The notes beneath the pieces were generated by a model that was not told the origin of the DNA, did no database searches, and worked only from the letters and a program-made list of their open reading frames with translations. Made by a program: the position numbers and the translations under genes. A stretch of DNA of 64,000 nucleotides. Origin: Mastigias papua. Its lineage: Eukaryota; Cnidaria; Scyphozoa; Rhizostomeae; Mastigiidae. Positions 1 to 11,240 of the stretch are shown here, one piece after another (positions within the stretch are counted from its first letter, which is position 1; the number at the start of each line of letters is the position of its first letter). The stretch covers positions 12,785,422 through 12,849,421 of the forward strand of contig OZ025269.1 in the NCBI GenBank assembly GCA_964019165.1, read 5' to 3'.

Positions 1-600
1 TCTAAGTAGTAAGTTTTCATGAGGTCTATAGAGATGATTTTTGAGCATTCTAAGTGAATGGATCACTTATAGAGCTTTATTTAAACAAAGTAGAATCTAG
101 GTCGAGTTTCTGCAATCCAAACTAATGTGAAGCCGTGCTATGTTCACTAGTGTCTCACGTCACAAAACATATGGCCTTTAGAATGCATGAAGTGACAAAC
201 ACTAACAGCATTAAAAGAGCTGCAATGTCAATGAGAATACTGTTGAGAGATTGAGCTAGTGGTAGACAAAATAAAGTATACATCTTAAACAAGGAAAAAA
301 GGCCTGCAAAGGCTTGCTAATAGCACAGGAAACGTGATATATTATAATAGTTCAATATAGTTACAACACATTGAACTCGAGTTTATTCTTCAGCTAATGC
401 TGCGGGTGAATAAACATAGATTGCTGAAAGGTTTTCATAACGACGCTTCATGCAACTGGCAGATTTTTAAACCAGAGAAACCATGGTTTACAGTGAAATA
501 TTGCAAGGAAATCAATACGGTGCTGACAATTTTGTGCCAAGAAAATCTATTTTCTTTGATGAAAACATGAGCTACCTGTTTTTTATCAATTTTCCTATTG
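1..600. repeat. Partial copy A of the local duplicated unit
   Basis: The stretch from about 90 to 420 aligns by eye with 5960-6320 and 17660-18000. Shared words include a run beginning tcgagtttctgcaa and a later run around agctaatgctgc.ggtgaat. The next ~130 bp (the gaaatattgcaagga region) also has counterparts in both other copies. No WSC exon follows it here, so the copy is either truncated or has diverged beyond recognition. I see no coding sequence in this piece. Confidence 0.6.
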
Positions 601-1430
601 TATAAGGCATAGTCTAGACAGCATTTTGGGCGCATCCACATTATAACTTTTGCCATATATGTTAATATAAGACACTGACATTGTGGTCCAACAAAGACTC
701 TTTCTTACTACTCTAAATTTTGGGAGCGCTAACCTTTCAATTAGAATAATTCCATAGGAAAAATAAAACGTTTACCATTTTCAAATGATATTCATGAGGC
801 TGATATAGTCTCTATTCCAAGATAACCTTTGAATGCAGGGATGCTTAGCACCTTTCAATTTGCAGCATTCACTGAATCTCCCGGATTTCACTCTTCTACA
901 CCACTAGATTGCAACTAAAATATGGTTCCAATTGTTTGTTCTATAGAAGGCCAGCAGGACAGCCCAAGCTCACAGTGGTTAGACAAAGATGTTTAGCAAG
1001 ATAAAACAGAGGGAAATGAGGAGAAAGAAATGCAACTGTTAAGGACAGAGCAGCAAGTAGGGTTTGGAATTGGCTTAACATTAGCAACAAGTAGGATGAG
1101 AAGAAAGGCACGCAGAACGGGAATCTTCTTAAGCTTATACCTCCTGCTTATTATTAGTCTTCTTATATAGACGACTGAAAAGCGGGCCAGCAAAATAAGC
1201 TAGCAAAATTTAATATAGTTGTAATCCTCCACCTTTAAATCATCCCTATTAAAATCTTTGCCTGGTATATTTGCCGTAATTTTTTTGAAATATACTATTC
1301 TAGCCAAAAGCGTTCTTTAAGGTAGCCATCACTAGCCATAATGAAAATAGAATAGAAAATACAATTATACGCTTAAAATGGCCTCTTTTCGAAAAATGTC
1401 TCGTTCCAAAAATGTTAGAACGTTCTTTAT
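601..1430. other. Non-coding stretch, nothing recognised
   Basis: AT-rich DNA with only short random ORFs. No splice-framed exon, repeat structure or transposon end was recognised. It lies between partial copy A and the start of copy B of the duplicated unit. Confidence 0.4.
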
Positions 1431-2323
1431 GGAATAAGAATGCAACGGCGTATTAGTAAATACAATTATGAGAATAAAAAGATATACAGCCAAAGGATAT
1501 AGTTCTAAGCCCAATCTGAGACTGCAAATGGATCCGTCTCAGAAGTGTCATACCGAGGCGATGCACTTCTATGATGCGACTACGATGCCTCTATGATGCG
1601 TCTATGTTTGCGTTGCCACACGTGTCATCTCTATACAAGAGCACTGAGAAAAGGATTCATTGCGTAATTTTTGTGAGAAGAAGTGATAAAAACAGATTCC
1701 AATAGTGAAATATACTTACATTGATGAATCTTTGAGGCAATAAATGGCAACGACCTATTAGCATTTATCTTTATAATTCTATTGCCAATTATTTCCTCTA
1801 TTCAGTATCTAACTCACATGCCTATTTGTACGGCGCTCTCTCCAACAGAAGGATGAGTTTTAAGTGATTCGTAGTTAACTATGCGTTTTTGGTAGTAAAA
1901 TAACATGAATGAGAATTGATAGAATTTTATATTGATTTAGCTGATAACTTTGTGCTTGTATCAAACTTCAAGCAAAATCAATACACTTTTCAAGCAATTA
2001 CTTATCAAGTCAAGTTAAGCAAGTTGTTAAAAAAATGAATGGCTGTAACAGATTTGCAACCCGACTCTCTCTTAACATTTTATTAATACACTATTTACAG
2101 CACCTTGAACAACAAACATTTTATCAAGCTACGATTTATGTATCAGAGCATCACTCTGCATTTTGACTCTACTCCTATTTTACATCGATTCTAAACTATC
2201 CTTACCAGTATTTTCTACACACTGATCCAATATGACACCCAATGTATAAATTTCCTACACAGTCAGACAATAGCAGTAGCTCCTATCGCAAAATCATGGA
2301 TCCTACTACTCAAGCAGCATTGT

Positions 2324-3984
2324 AATTTACAGACTGGGTCTGGGTCCACAAGGGTCTGTTCTCGGTCCTCTTTTATTCTTAATCTATATAAACGACATAG
2401 TTGAAAATGTTAATTGTGACATCAAGCTTTTTGCTGATGACACATCACTGTTTCAAGTTGTTAGAGGTGAGGCAAGAACAGCTTTAGAGTTAAATCGTGG
2501 TCTTGAACGTATTAGACTGTGGGCGTGGCAATGGAAAATGCAATTTAATGCTCAGAAGACAGAAGAGGTTATTTTTTCCACAAAAAAGGTAAAACCTCAG
2601 CATCCACCTCTCAGTCTTGGTAGCGAAGAGATTGTTAGAAAAACTGAACATAAGCATCTTGGTATGATCCTAGATGAAAAATTAGACTTCAAGAGTCATA
2701 TTCGAGAGGCAATTATTAAGGCAAGAAAGGGGATAGGGATGATAAAATTTCTGGCTAAGTATGTTTCACGCACTATACTTGACCAAATCTATAAACTTTA
2801 TATCAGACCCCATCTTGATTATGGTGATATCATTTATCATAAATATGATCCACACACGACCCTTGATGCCACAAAAAGACTTGAACAAACGCAGTACTCT
2901 GCAGCTCTTGCTATAACTGGTGCATGGAGAGGTACAAGTAGGCAAAGGCTCTATGATGAATTAGGATGGGAGGATTTGTGTCATAGAAGGTGGTTTAGGC
3001 GGCTGTGCCATTTCTATAACTTGCGTAAAAATGGTCAACCGGAGTACCTGTTTGATGAAATTCCTGCTACTCGAGAAATTTCATATTCTCTAAGAAATGT
3101 AAATGAATATGATGCAGCTGTCTGCCGAACCAATCGTTTTTCAAACACATATTTCCAAAATGTCCTCCTTGAATGGAATGCGTTAGCAAAAGATATTCGT
3201 GAGTCAAATACGTTAGGTGAATTTAAAAGCAAGCTGCTCAAGAAGCTAAGACCAGTAAAGAAACCATTATATGAAATTTGCGACACACGCGGTGTGAGAT
3301 GCTTAACTAAACTCAGGGTAAGATTCAGTCCCCTAGGGGAGCACAAGTTTCGCCACAATTTTGAATCTTTGAGTCCAATCTGTACGTGCAATACAGGCAT
3401 CGAGGACAATGAGCATTTCCTCCTGCATTGCCCCTTGTATGACCAGATGCGAAACGATCTCTTTGATCAGCTTTCAGAAATCCCAGGACTTGAGCTCGAT
3501 AATCTTAACTCTGAGGCCCTGTGTGAACTACTCCTTTTTGGCAATCCTCGTTTCAACAATATTGCAAACAAGTTGATTTGGAGGCAACAATATCATTCAT
3601 TTTGTCAACTGGAAGGCTTGAGTAAACCGAATAAGCTACCAGCAGCGCCCTACCCATTTTAGCCTTGTATTTTGTTTATCTAATCATTGATTTTGAGTAA
3701 GCTTGTCACACATTAGATGTCACTTGAAATTTCCGTCATCTATATTTTTTGGGCATCCCGAACTGTCGAATTTTGCTTATCTTCATGACTAAATTGTTAT
3801 TTTTCAGACATCTAATGTGTGACTAACTTATTATTGACTATTTAAATTTTGTTGAATTGTGAGCACCATTGCAGTAGGGACCAGATGACTATATGTCCTT
3901 TCCCACTGCATGGTGCAAATAAATTAAGTTGTATTTTGTTTAAGTTTTTTGATTGAATAAATAAAAAAAAAAAATTTACAGACT
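2324..3984 (+). mobile_element. 5'-truncated LINE retrotransposon with 12-bp TSD
   Basis: A 12-bp direct repeat, aatttacagact, stands at 2324-2335 and 3973-3984. Between the copies is a plus-strand reverse-transcriptase fragment followed by a 3' untranslated tail ending in an A-rich run after ataaataaa. A target-site duplication, 5' truncation and A-tail are the hallmarks of target-primed reverse transcription. The homologous site in copy C (near 16428-16452) lacks the element, so it inserted after the duplication. Confidence 0.9.
2334..3662 (+). pseudogene. LINE reverse transcriptase, C-terminal part (5'-truncated)
   Basis: The frame is open from about 2334, ahead of the first ATG at 2538, and ends with a stop at 3660-3662. 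It begins inside the RT fingers/palm with the conserved GPQGSVLGPLLFLIYIND motif. The catalytic FADD follows near 2430, then the thumb region (KHLGMILDEKLDFKSHI, about 2655-2700) and a C-terminal cysteine/histidine segment (CTC...HFLLHCPLY, about 3385-3440). No stop or frameshift interrupts it. The N-terminal endonuclease and first RT motifs are missing, so it cannot encode a working ORF2. The family looks like the CR1/jockey group of LINEs; that assignment is from general style. Confidence 0.85.
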
Positions 3985-4630
3985 CCCTTTACGAACCCAT
4001 GGTTTTAAGGGTACTTTAGAAATGGGAGACAGCATTTGTCCTGTCCCTTGAGTTCATCCCTGTCTTGTATATATGTGGCTTCCCCGTTCAATCGTTTTCC
4101 GAGGTTCCATACTCTAGTGAATGTTGAACATAAAACAGAACTTTTAGTATGCTAAAAAATACTTTCGCTTTTTCGTGCAATAGTATTTTTATATGGAAAC
4201 TTTTATACTTTTACAAAACCTTTCTGTTGATGAGTATAATGAATAACGATAGACGGGTCCCTCAGCATAATGGTATTTACTTGATCCTTTTAGACTGAAA
4301 AAGCAGATAAAATACCCTATATACTTTAGGAAAAGGAATCTTAGTTTACAATTTAATACCAATATCTTCACTTTCAATCTAATTGAGTTTCTTCAATTTT
4401 TTTAATATCTTGCTACGCTATCATTTCATTGCTGATATGATGCACAAGCATGTGCTCTAACGTTCAAATAACTTATTGAATGATAATATTGCCTTTGCAC
4501 TATAGCTAGGCAGGATTCATGGTTCATAGCATGTTTCATAGCGCAGCTTTTGTCCATAAATCTACCCTTTTATGGCGGTGACTATTTTAAGGAAAACTTC
4601 AGAGGCTACACACTGCTACGATAATCTTTC
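3985..4630. other. Intronic stretch homologous to copy C, with Penelope-like repeat remnant
   Basis: Non-coding. Bases 4085-4200 resemble the Penelope-associated repeat seen at 15350-15490 and 56690-56810 (tactct.g..agtgt ... ctttttcgtgc motif). The corresponding bases in copy C are 16640-16760, so this remnant predates the duplication. Confidence 0.5.
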
Positions 4631-4639
4631 ATCACATCT

Positions 4640-5490
4640 TTGGTGACACAAGAGACGATATCAATATCCCCAACTTAGAGATCATAGGGATTGAAATAGC
4701 CCCCAAGCACGCAAAAAGTTTCATTGTGCTTAGTTGGTACAGATCTCCTACAGAGGGTACCGATGTTCCAACTTTTGAAACTTTAAGAGAACTTATGCAA
4801 AAGTTAGATGCAGAGGAAAAAGAAATTATCCTAGTCGGTGATACAAATTGTGACTACAAAAAGCCAAAAGACTGTAACACAAGGAAACTGAAACTTATCT
4901 ATTCAGAATTTCAGTTTGAACAGCTTATCACAGACTTTAGAATGGTAGCTACTACAAAAAGCTCTAACGGAGAGATTAATACAACTAAAACAGTAATTGA
5001 TCATTTTTCTACAAAACAGACAGAATTTCATTTCTGAATACTGTATCATAACAACGGGTATGTCAGATCATTATATGATCTATGGCATCAGAAAGCTTAA
5101 TGCCAGACTCCACCTCACAAGGGAGCAAATAAAAACTGAATTTTGCTGCATGAGAAATTATGATCAGGAAGCTTTCCTGCTCGATCTGCAAAGTATTGAT
5201 TGGGAAATAGCTACGTCCACCGCCGTGGATGACCCCAGTGTTATGACAGAAAACTTCTATGGTCTTTTTCACTCAGTCTTAGATGTGCATGCACTGTTAA
5301 GAAAACGAAATAGTATAACGGAGCATGTACCTTCCCCCTGGATAACTTCCCGGATCAAAGAGCTGATCCGGGAGAGAGACCGAGCTAAGAAAAGAGCTGA
5401 AAGTGACCTTTCAGTATGGCCAGGGTACAAACGCTTAAGAAACAGGGTCACAGGTCTTCCTCAGGCTGTAAAATCTTTTTCATAAACCTT
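4640..5490 (+). pseudogene. LINE endonuclease/linker fragment, frameshifted
   Basis: The first frame, about 4650-5037, reads like the C-terminal half of an apurinic-type LINE endonuclease: SWYRSPTEG, then an LVGDTNCDY motif carrying the conserved D-x-N, then FEQLITDFTR-like sequence. The second frame takes over near 5000-5020 and contains the SDHYMIYGIR motif with the catalytic SDH, followed by the linker toward RT (up to about 5480). The overlap of the two frames marks a frameshift. The piece stops before the RT domain, and 5' sequence is also missing, so it is a dead fragment truncated at both ends. Confidence 0.75.
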
Positions 5491-5557
5491 CCTCCTTTAA
5501 GAAAATCGAAACTAGCCAAAGTTATCGAACTCTGCATTGGGCATGTCTCGAAAAAAT

Positions 5558-5758
5558 TTACGGGAGAAGGACTGTGCCTTTCTCAGTCGGAGTAACATTA
5601 ACTAAAAGCTTTGGTGAAACTGGATTGTTGATACAAATTACTAAACCTTCCTCAAATACGACATAGAAAGCAAAATCCTCCTCCGGCTCAGAGCCGTGGA
5701 CCCATGACTTTTCTGGATTCTGGACTACACTAAAATATGCACTGTTTTCGGGATACAA
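5558..5758 (-). other. Unidentified short ORF, possible gene remnant
   Basis: A 66-codon open frame on the minus strand contains the acidic/aromatic segment SEPEEDFAFYVVFEEG and looks more protein-like than its surroundings. A stop lies immediately upstream in frame and there is no ATG at the start. I do not recognise it. It could be a fragment of a captured host exon, part of a transposon, or chance. Confidence 0.2.
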
Positions 5759-5893
5759 AGCTCAAGTCCCATATGTTTTTCTTGCCACCACGGTGATAAT
5801 AGATAATCCATTTCTCATCCCATATTAAAAGACAATTAATGGATTATAGAGAAGTCTGATATCCTTATATATTTACGTTGTATATTATCACGA

Positions 5894-5921
5894 GATTGAT
5901 GATGATGATGATGATGATGAA
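5894..5921 (+). repeat. (GAT)n microsatellite
   Basis: About nine perfect GAT triplets within non-coding DNA of copy B. Confidence 0.9.
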
Positions 5922-7239
5922 AGCCATTTAAAAGGAAAATGATATCATAATAGGAGGCTTCTGCACATAATACAGCATAGATCTAGCTTCTGCAAATGTT
6001 CTACTAGGGGACGTAAAAATAATGTCATGCTGTTTTTATCAATTTCTGAAGGATAGACTGCTTAAAGGGGCCTACAATAACAGCTGTAGCTTATGAAGCA
6101 TGAAATGAACTGCAGTATTAAAAGAAATGCCGTAAAAAGATTGGGGTAATGGTAGAGAGTGCAAACACCTAGCAATTGAAATACAAGCGTGTGACGCCTT
6201 GCTTATGACACTAGAGAAATAATTTACTATATCAGTCACTTCATTACATTTCCAACAAATTAACTCAAGTTTATTGTTCAGCAAATGCTACAAGTGATTA
6301 TACATATACTAAAGACATGTTCCATAAATTTGCTTCTTGCACCTCTCAGATTTCTAAAAAGAGAAGCCTTAATGTAAATTGAAATATTGTAAGGAAGTAG
6401 ATTCGATACTATCACCTTTCTCCTGCATTGTACCTAGAAGTTTAGTTTATTTTTCTTTTATAGCTATATGCGATTGCTTGTGTTACTATCAACTTCGCGA
6501 CTGTATGATAAGGTAGAGTATCTTTATGTTTCAATATTGCATTAAAATATATCCCTTTTAAAGTACCATTGGCTGCATCAAGGAGGCTTGTTGGTGGATA
6601 GAATATCAACATATTCGCTTTTACAATAGATTGATACTTAATGAAGAAGTGAAACTTAATTTTTAAATAATTTCTCTGAGCTGATAAATATTTAGATATA
6701 CCAGTTTTTCAATAGTTACTTCAGGGACAATAATTGATAAAGTAAAGCATGAAATAGATGAAGATGAACTTTCCTACCAGCAACTTTCCTGAAACTTCTA
6801 CAGAACATAGAACTTAAAGGCTCCAAAACTTTGATAAAATTGGAGGAGAAAGACAATGGTTAATCTGAATTAAAAGAGTGTAACTCTTCTCTGAGTAGCA
6901 AAACCAAATGTACTACAAAAAATAAGGTAGACTCTCAGAGATGATCCTAACCATAGTTCACAGCCACTGATCTCACAATTGGATCTATGCACCCTTCCTT
7001 ATAAAAGACTAATCATGCTACACCTTTCATTTGAATCTTCAGTAAATCCTTAGCTATATTTTATCAATAGTTACCAATACATCTGCAGTGTAAATACTGT
7101 TGATGAAATAATGCAATTTTTGAGATTAGCATCCTAATAGTTTCAAGGCTATGTGCGATGTGAGGAAGAATTTGTTTCATTTTTTAATACATTAGCTCAA
7201 ATGTGATGGATGCACCTAAATTAATTGCTTGATACTTAC

Positions 7240-7518
7240 ATGTTTTGTAGACTGAATTTGTCCATGACCCACCGCAAAACGTTCCCGATGAATCTCGACA
7301 CAGCATATTGCACTGAGCCTCGTCTGCCTTACCATGTTTATTATACGTCGTTCCACAAAAGCATTGATGATAATATTGCAAGCCTGCATATGGGTAATTC
7401 AAGCTTCGGCATTTATGAATGCATTGTTGCGTATAGCTCCCAAGATTTATATTAAGAGATTGCTGTGAAGGTAAAGCTCTCTTCCGATGATCGAGGTAAC
7501 AACCAATATACTCTGTAC
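7240..7518 (-). CDS. WSC-domain exon (copy B)
   Basis: Minus-strand exon of 279 bp encoding one WSC domain, a cysteine-rich, usually extracellular, putative carbohydrate-binding module. The peptide runs EYIGCY ... GSYTQQCIHKCRSLNY ... QCFCGTTYNKHGKADEAQC ... GTFCGGSW and carries the eight expected cysteines. The donor is t|gtaagt at 7239; the best acceptor is ccag|gt with the exon starting at 7518 (an internal cag at 7512 would give 273 bp). Both boundaries are phase 1, so the exon can be skipped or duplicated without a frameshift. It differs from the copy C exon by about 17 residues in 90. It may belong to a gene starting at the signal-peptide exon at 12358, or be a further exon of the gene that starts at 30205. 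Confidence 0.8.
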
Positions 7519-7675
7519 CTGGATGATAGTCAAAATGAGTAAACCCTACTGACTTGTGTAGCGCGTTTCTTATAACTTCACAACGACTGGAACTATATAT
7601 TTTTATAAATTTACCGGGCTAACTCAGACTATGTGTTTCATCACCTATTAGATTTTGAAAGTCATAAATCAAGCT

Positions 7676-8340
7676 GCGGTGTATAGCGCAAGTCTCTCAG
7701 CCTGAGACATGCTAACCACTGTGTGTTTTTGAATGCTGCGATCCTGTATTGTTTTTCCTCCGGTGTGGATGATGCCATGAATATCTACCTAATATTCTGA
7801 TATTTCCTATTACTATCTTTCTTTCAACTGATTTGTGTTTGGATAAGACAGAGCGTTGGTGCTTCATCGTGAACCCTATTATCACAAGCGTGACTATTTA
7901 GCAATTTTTCTAATTATGCCTAGAAATCCTTGATGTTGCTAACACTAACAGCTATTGTCTGAAAAGTCAACAGTATATTCAGCGAAAGGCTCTATTCACA
8001 ACATCTCGTATGCCCCTCGTAAATTCATCATCAGTACATAAGGGCTAATACGCAAAATATTGAAATTGCATACCTGCAGTAGGCTTTTCAAGCTAAAAAT
8101 ATTATAAAAAGTGAGAATTAGTCAAATGCATAAATGTAGATCCACAACACCATGCATAAATGCATCTATACTCTTTTTTCGATTTTTATAAGACTAGAGT
8201 ACTACATAAATTTCAATAATATGAGTCAACCACAGCGAAGAAAGATGTATTTCCATTCAGTCCCCACTGCAGTTGAAGTTTAGATTCAAATGTGTACACT
8301 TATATAAGGTTGGACCACTTCGACTAATCGTGTTCTTAAG
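7676..8340. other. Non-coding stretch, nothing recognised
   Basis: AT-rich sequence beyond the point where copies B and C stop aligning. No exon or element boundary was identified. Confidence 0.4.
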
Positions 8341-8354
8341 TGCTTGTGTGATAA

Positions 8355-8605
8355 AGACAGAGTGACTGCGCAGTAAAAATAATAAGGTGATTGCACAGTA
8401 AAATTATAGTGACTGCGCAGTAAATATAAATAGACTCGCAGTAGTAATAAATTGACTGCGTAGGCACAATAATACGGTGACTGCATAGTAGTATTGACAT
8501 GACTGCGCAGTAAAAATATATGGATTGTGCAGTAAATGTAAAGTGACAGCGCAGACAAAGTAATAAGGTGAGTGCGCGGTAGAAACTGTGCAATTGCGTG
8601 GTTGA
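8355..8605 (+). repeat. Degenerate minisatellite, unit about 25-30 bp
   Basis: At least eight spaced occurrences of a unit of the form gtgactgcgcagtaaa plus an AT-rich spacer, with variants such as gattgcacagta and gagtgcgcggta. Each unit carries a near-palindromic tgcgca core. Reading frames across it are repeat shadows, not genes. Confidence 0.8.
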
Positions 8606-8639
8606 AATACAGAGAATTATGAATAGAGTGATCTGCAAA

Positions 8640-9465
8640 GTCACTTTTTTCTATTGCATAATCGCTTTATTTCTACTTTACAGTTAACGTACTTATAAAC
8701 AATAGACAATAAATATTTCTCTTATGTCCCATATGTCGGGGATAGTAGCTCATCGCAGTTGCAGGAAGTGCTGTTGTGATGCAATAATGACAGAGAATTC
8801 CAGTTCTAAGCAATTTATCAAAGAAACATGAATGGCAAGAAGTCGCAAGAGGCAAGTGGATAGAAAAAGAGAAACAGGGACTAAAATTTTATAGGTTATT
8901 ACAAATAGCCAAATGAGTAAGCACAAGGAGGAAAAGTTGAAATAAAGAGGGGCAAACAGAAAAAATAGCTTGAAAGTAATCGCCAACTTTTGGGCAAATC
9001 TCATAGTTAAAAAAATATCTACTTCTACACGCCACTGTTCAAGTCCTATAGCTATATTATACAAACTTGATCTCCCCGGTCAAATCAGTTTCTACATGCA
9101 ACTTTATTAGACTTTAGGATATTATGTGCATTTTTTTCAATACTCAGCTGCCAACACAAAATTGAACTATAATTATAACACAAACTACAACAAAACGCAC
9201 AAATATAAAGCAAGGCATTAGAAGAAGGTACAACATCAACGAAGCTGCAGGATGTGAGCTATAAGAGAAGGAGGGACATGGATAATCCTGAAGGATTTAA
9301 TGGGGTTTCCGGATGATGTGTGAAATTACTTGATACACACCCTTTCAGAGTTAATAACGGAGACTGTAGCAGAGACTGTTAATATCAAAGTCAAACTCAT
9401 TTAAGTGTAAAGTAATACTAGCCCAAGTGGCAGTTCTAATGAGTTTCACAACTTTCACTGTTGGT
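8640..9465. other. Non-coding stretch, nothing recognised
   Basis: Only chance ORFs. It borders the minisatellite and the 3' end of the minus-strand LINE. Confidence 0.4.
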
Positions 9466-9469
9466 TCAG

Positions 9470-11240
9470 ACACAATAATAATAATAATAATACAATTTAT
9501 TTACAGTTGGCTGAAGAAATAGCTAAAGCTAATAAAGGCAAACTCTACACTACTTTTACAATATTTTCTAAAAATAACTAAAATGAACAGTCTTAAAAGA
9601 TAACTATATAATTATATACAGATGCGGCAACTGCATTTAAATCCCTTCCAACTTTTGATTTTCATTTTGAATTCATTGTCAGTTTTTGCAGCTTTATATT
9701 GATCTGGAAGTTGATTCCAAAGTATGCTTCCCCTAAATGTAAGAGACTCGTTCCCATACTTTTTGGTCCTCGTGTTTGGAAGTTGGAGGAGATTTTTTAT
9801 TCTTAATGTATATGGGAGAGTTTTTCTATTGAATAACTCCCACAGAAAGGAAGGGTTCCCAGAGGTCACACATCTGTATACCTCGAGCATAAGTTTTTGC
9901 AAGTTTTTTTCATGGATTGTCACTTCCTCATTCTTGTGTATGAGCTCTTCAAAACTAGAGTCATAATCATTTAGTAGCACTCTCAGGGCACGCTTATGGA
10001 CCCGGTTAACCATATCGTTTGTAGTTTTTCCACAAAACATCCATATAAGTGGGCAGTAATTGAAGTTTGTCAGAATAAACGAGTTATACAGTAGGCTAGC
10101 CTTTTGGGGTTCTAAGTCTCTTACAACCCTAGAAAAAGCTTTTACCTTATTGTTAGTCTTTTGGCAGATACTCTTGACATGCTCGTTAAACGTAAGTTTT
10201 GAGTCAATGGTAATACCTAAAAGTTTTACCGTATCAGACATTTTTATGATATCGCCATTAATTTCTATGCTTAACTCGCGTTGCTCTTTTAGCCCAAAAA
10301 AAATCAATTGAAATTTTTCCGGGTTGGCAGCCATCTCATTCATTCTATACCAGTTCATTGCCTTTCGTGTGTCATTTTCAATATTTGTGGTTACTTTTTC
10401 TAAGTTTTCATCACATGCAAAAATTGTGTTGTCATCGGCAAAGTTGCAAACCTGAGAGTGCTCTATAACATAAAAGAAATCATTTATAAATATATTGAAA
10501 AGTAGGGGACCAAGTACAGTCCCCTGTGGTACTCCTTTTGGCAAATATTTCCAGGTACTAAAGCTAGTGCCTATCTTGACCCTCTGCTTTCTATCAGTGA
10601 GGAAACTATAAATGAGTTTTAGACTGTCAATGCCAACGCCATAGGCGTTCAGTTTCGCCATAAGTAAATCATGTGGTAGACAGTCGTATGCCTTTGAAAG
10701 ATCCATCAGTACCATGCCAGTGATACCCCCCTTGTCAATGCAGCGGCGAATCATTTCAACAACCCGAAATAGAGCATGTTGAGTACTATGTCCTTTTTTA
10801 AAAGCACAAAGAATCGCCGATAGTCTCTTTTCTATAAATGGTAGGAATTGTTTTAACAGTAGGCGTTCAAAGACTTTTGATAGTGCTGGAAGGACACTAA
10901 TTGGACGATAGTTTTTTTTTGCTGTGGTGTCACCACTTTTAAATACTGGTGAAACATCTGCAAGTTTGAGTTTATCTGGAAACATGTGCTGCTGCACCAT
11001 TTCATTAGCTAATTTAGTTACAGCACTGAAGGCAAGGTCAGATGTTGACTTTAGAATTTGTGTAGGTAAATCCCCACTTGTCTTCTTAGTAGTGTTCAAG
11101 CGATTGATTTCATCCCAGACCTCTCCAGGTTCGAAAGGGCGAAACTCGAAAGTATTACTTTCCGGAGTCATTTGCCCGATTTTTATAATACTTGGGTGTA
11201 ATCTAAAGTTGAAAGTTACATCCCAAATGCAGCATCTCAA
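9470..11240 (-). mobile_element. 5'-truncated LINE with (ATT)n 3' tail
   Basis: Minus-strand LINE whose 3' end is marked by an (AAT)n run on the plus strand at 9473-9491, a microsatellite tail typical of CR1/jockey-like LINEs. It contains the RT reading frame described separately and about 140 bp of 3' UTR. The 5' end is near 11215-11240, in the linker just before RT. No clear target-site duplication was found. Confidence 0.8.
9612..11240 (-). CDS. LINE reverse transcriptase (ORF2 fragment), uninterrupted
   Basis: 542-codon open frame. It begins in the pre-RT linker (LHPSIIKI). RT motifs follow in order: YRPISVLPALSKVFERLL (about residues 110-130), the MDLSKAYDCLPHDLL palm motif (first catalytic Asp, about 190), the GVPQGTVLGPLLFNIFINDF motif (about 245), and the catalytic FADD (about 270; near 10430-10443). 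The thumb and a C-terminal domain ending around WNQLPDQYK complete it. It copies LINE RNA at nicked chromosomal DNA. The N-terminal endonuclease is absent, so this copy is not autonomous, but the lack of stops suggests fairly recent insertion. It may be the same family as the endonuclease fragment at 4640-5490; this is untested. Confidence 0.85.
   Translation of the reverse strand: MRCCIWDVTFNFRLHPSIIKIGQMTPESNTFEFRPFEPGEVWDEINRLNTTKKTSGDLPTQILKSTSDLAFSAVTKLANEMVQQHMFPDKLKLADVSPVFKSGDTTAKKNYRPISVLPALSKVFERLLLKQFLPFIEKRLSAILCAFKKGHSTQHALFRVVEMIRRCIDKGGITGMVLMDLSKAYDCLPHDLLMAKLNAYGVGIDSLKLIYSFLTDRKQRVKIGTSFSTWKYLPKGVPQGTVLGPLLFNIFINDFFYVIEHSQVCNFADDNTIFACDENLEKVTTNIENDTRKAMNWYRMNEMAANPEKFQLIFFGLKEQRELSIEINGDIIKMSDTVKLLGITIDSKLTFNEHVKSICQKTNNKVKAFSRVVRDLEPQKASLLYNSFILTNFNYCPLIWMFCGKTTNDMVNRVHKRALRVLLNDYDSSFEELIHKNEEVTIHEKNLQKLMLEVYRCVTSGNPSFLWELFNRKTLPYTLRIKNLLQLPNTRTKKYGNESLTFRGSILWNQLPDQYKAAKTDNEFKMKIKSWKGFKCSCRICI

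Larger units (their letters stand above)
1435..7675. repeat. Copy B of the local segmental duplication
   Basis: This unit is colinear with 15595-19600. Matching blocks are about 1435-2335 with 15595-16430, 3985-4380 with 16440-16980, 5950-6400 with 17660-18080, and 7150-7675 with 18790-19600. The last block contains the WSC exon. Copy B is longer because it carries a LINE insertion (2336-3972) and an older LINE/other block (4640-5760). Copy C has (TA)n and a mariner-type MITE that copy B lacks. Divergence is considerable in non-coding parts, so the duplication is not recent. Confidence 0.75.

Noticed and set aside
8286..8644. Two overlapping Tyr/Leu-rich minus-strand ORFs
   Set aside because: They are translations of the minisatellite unit.
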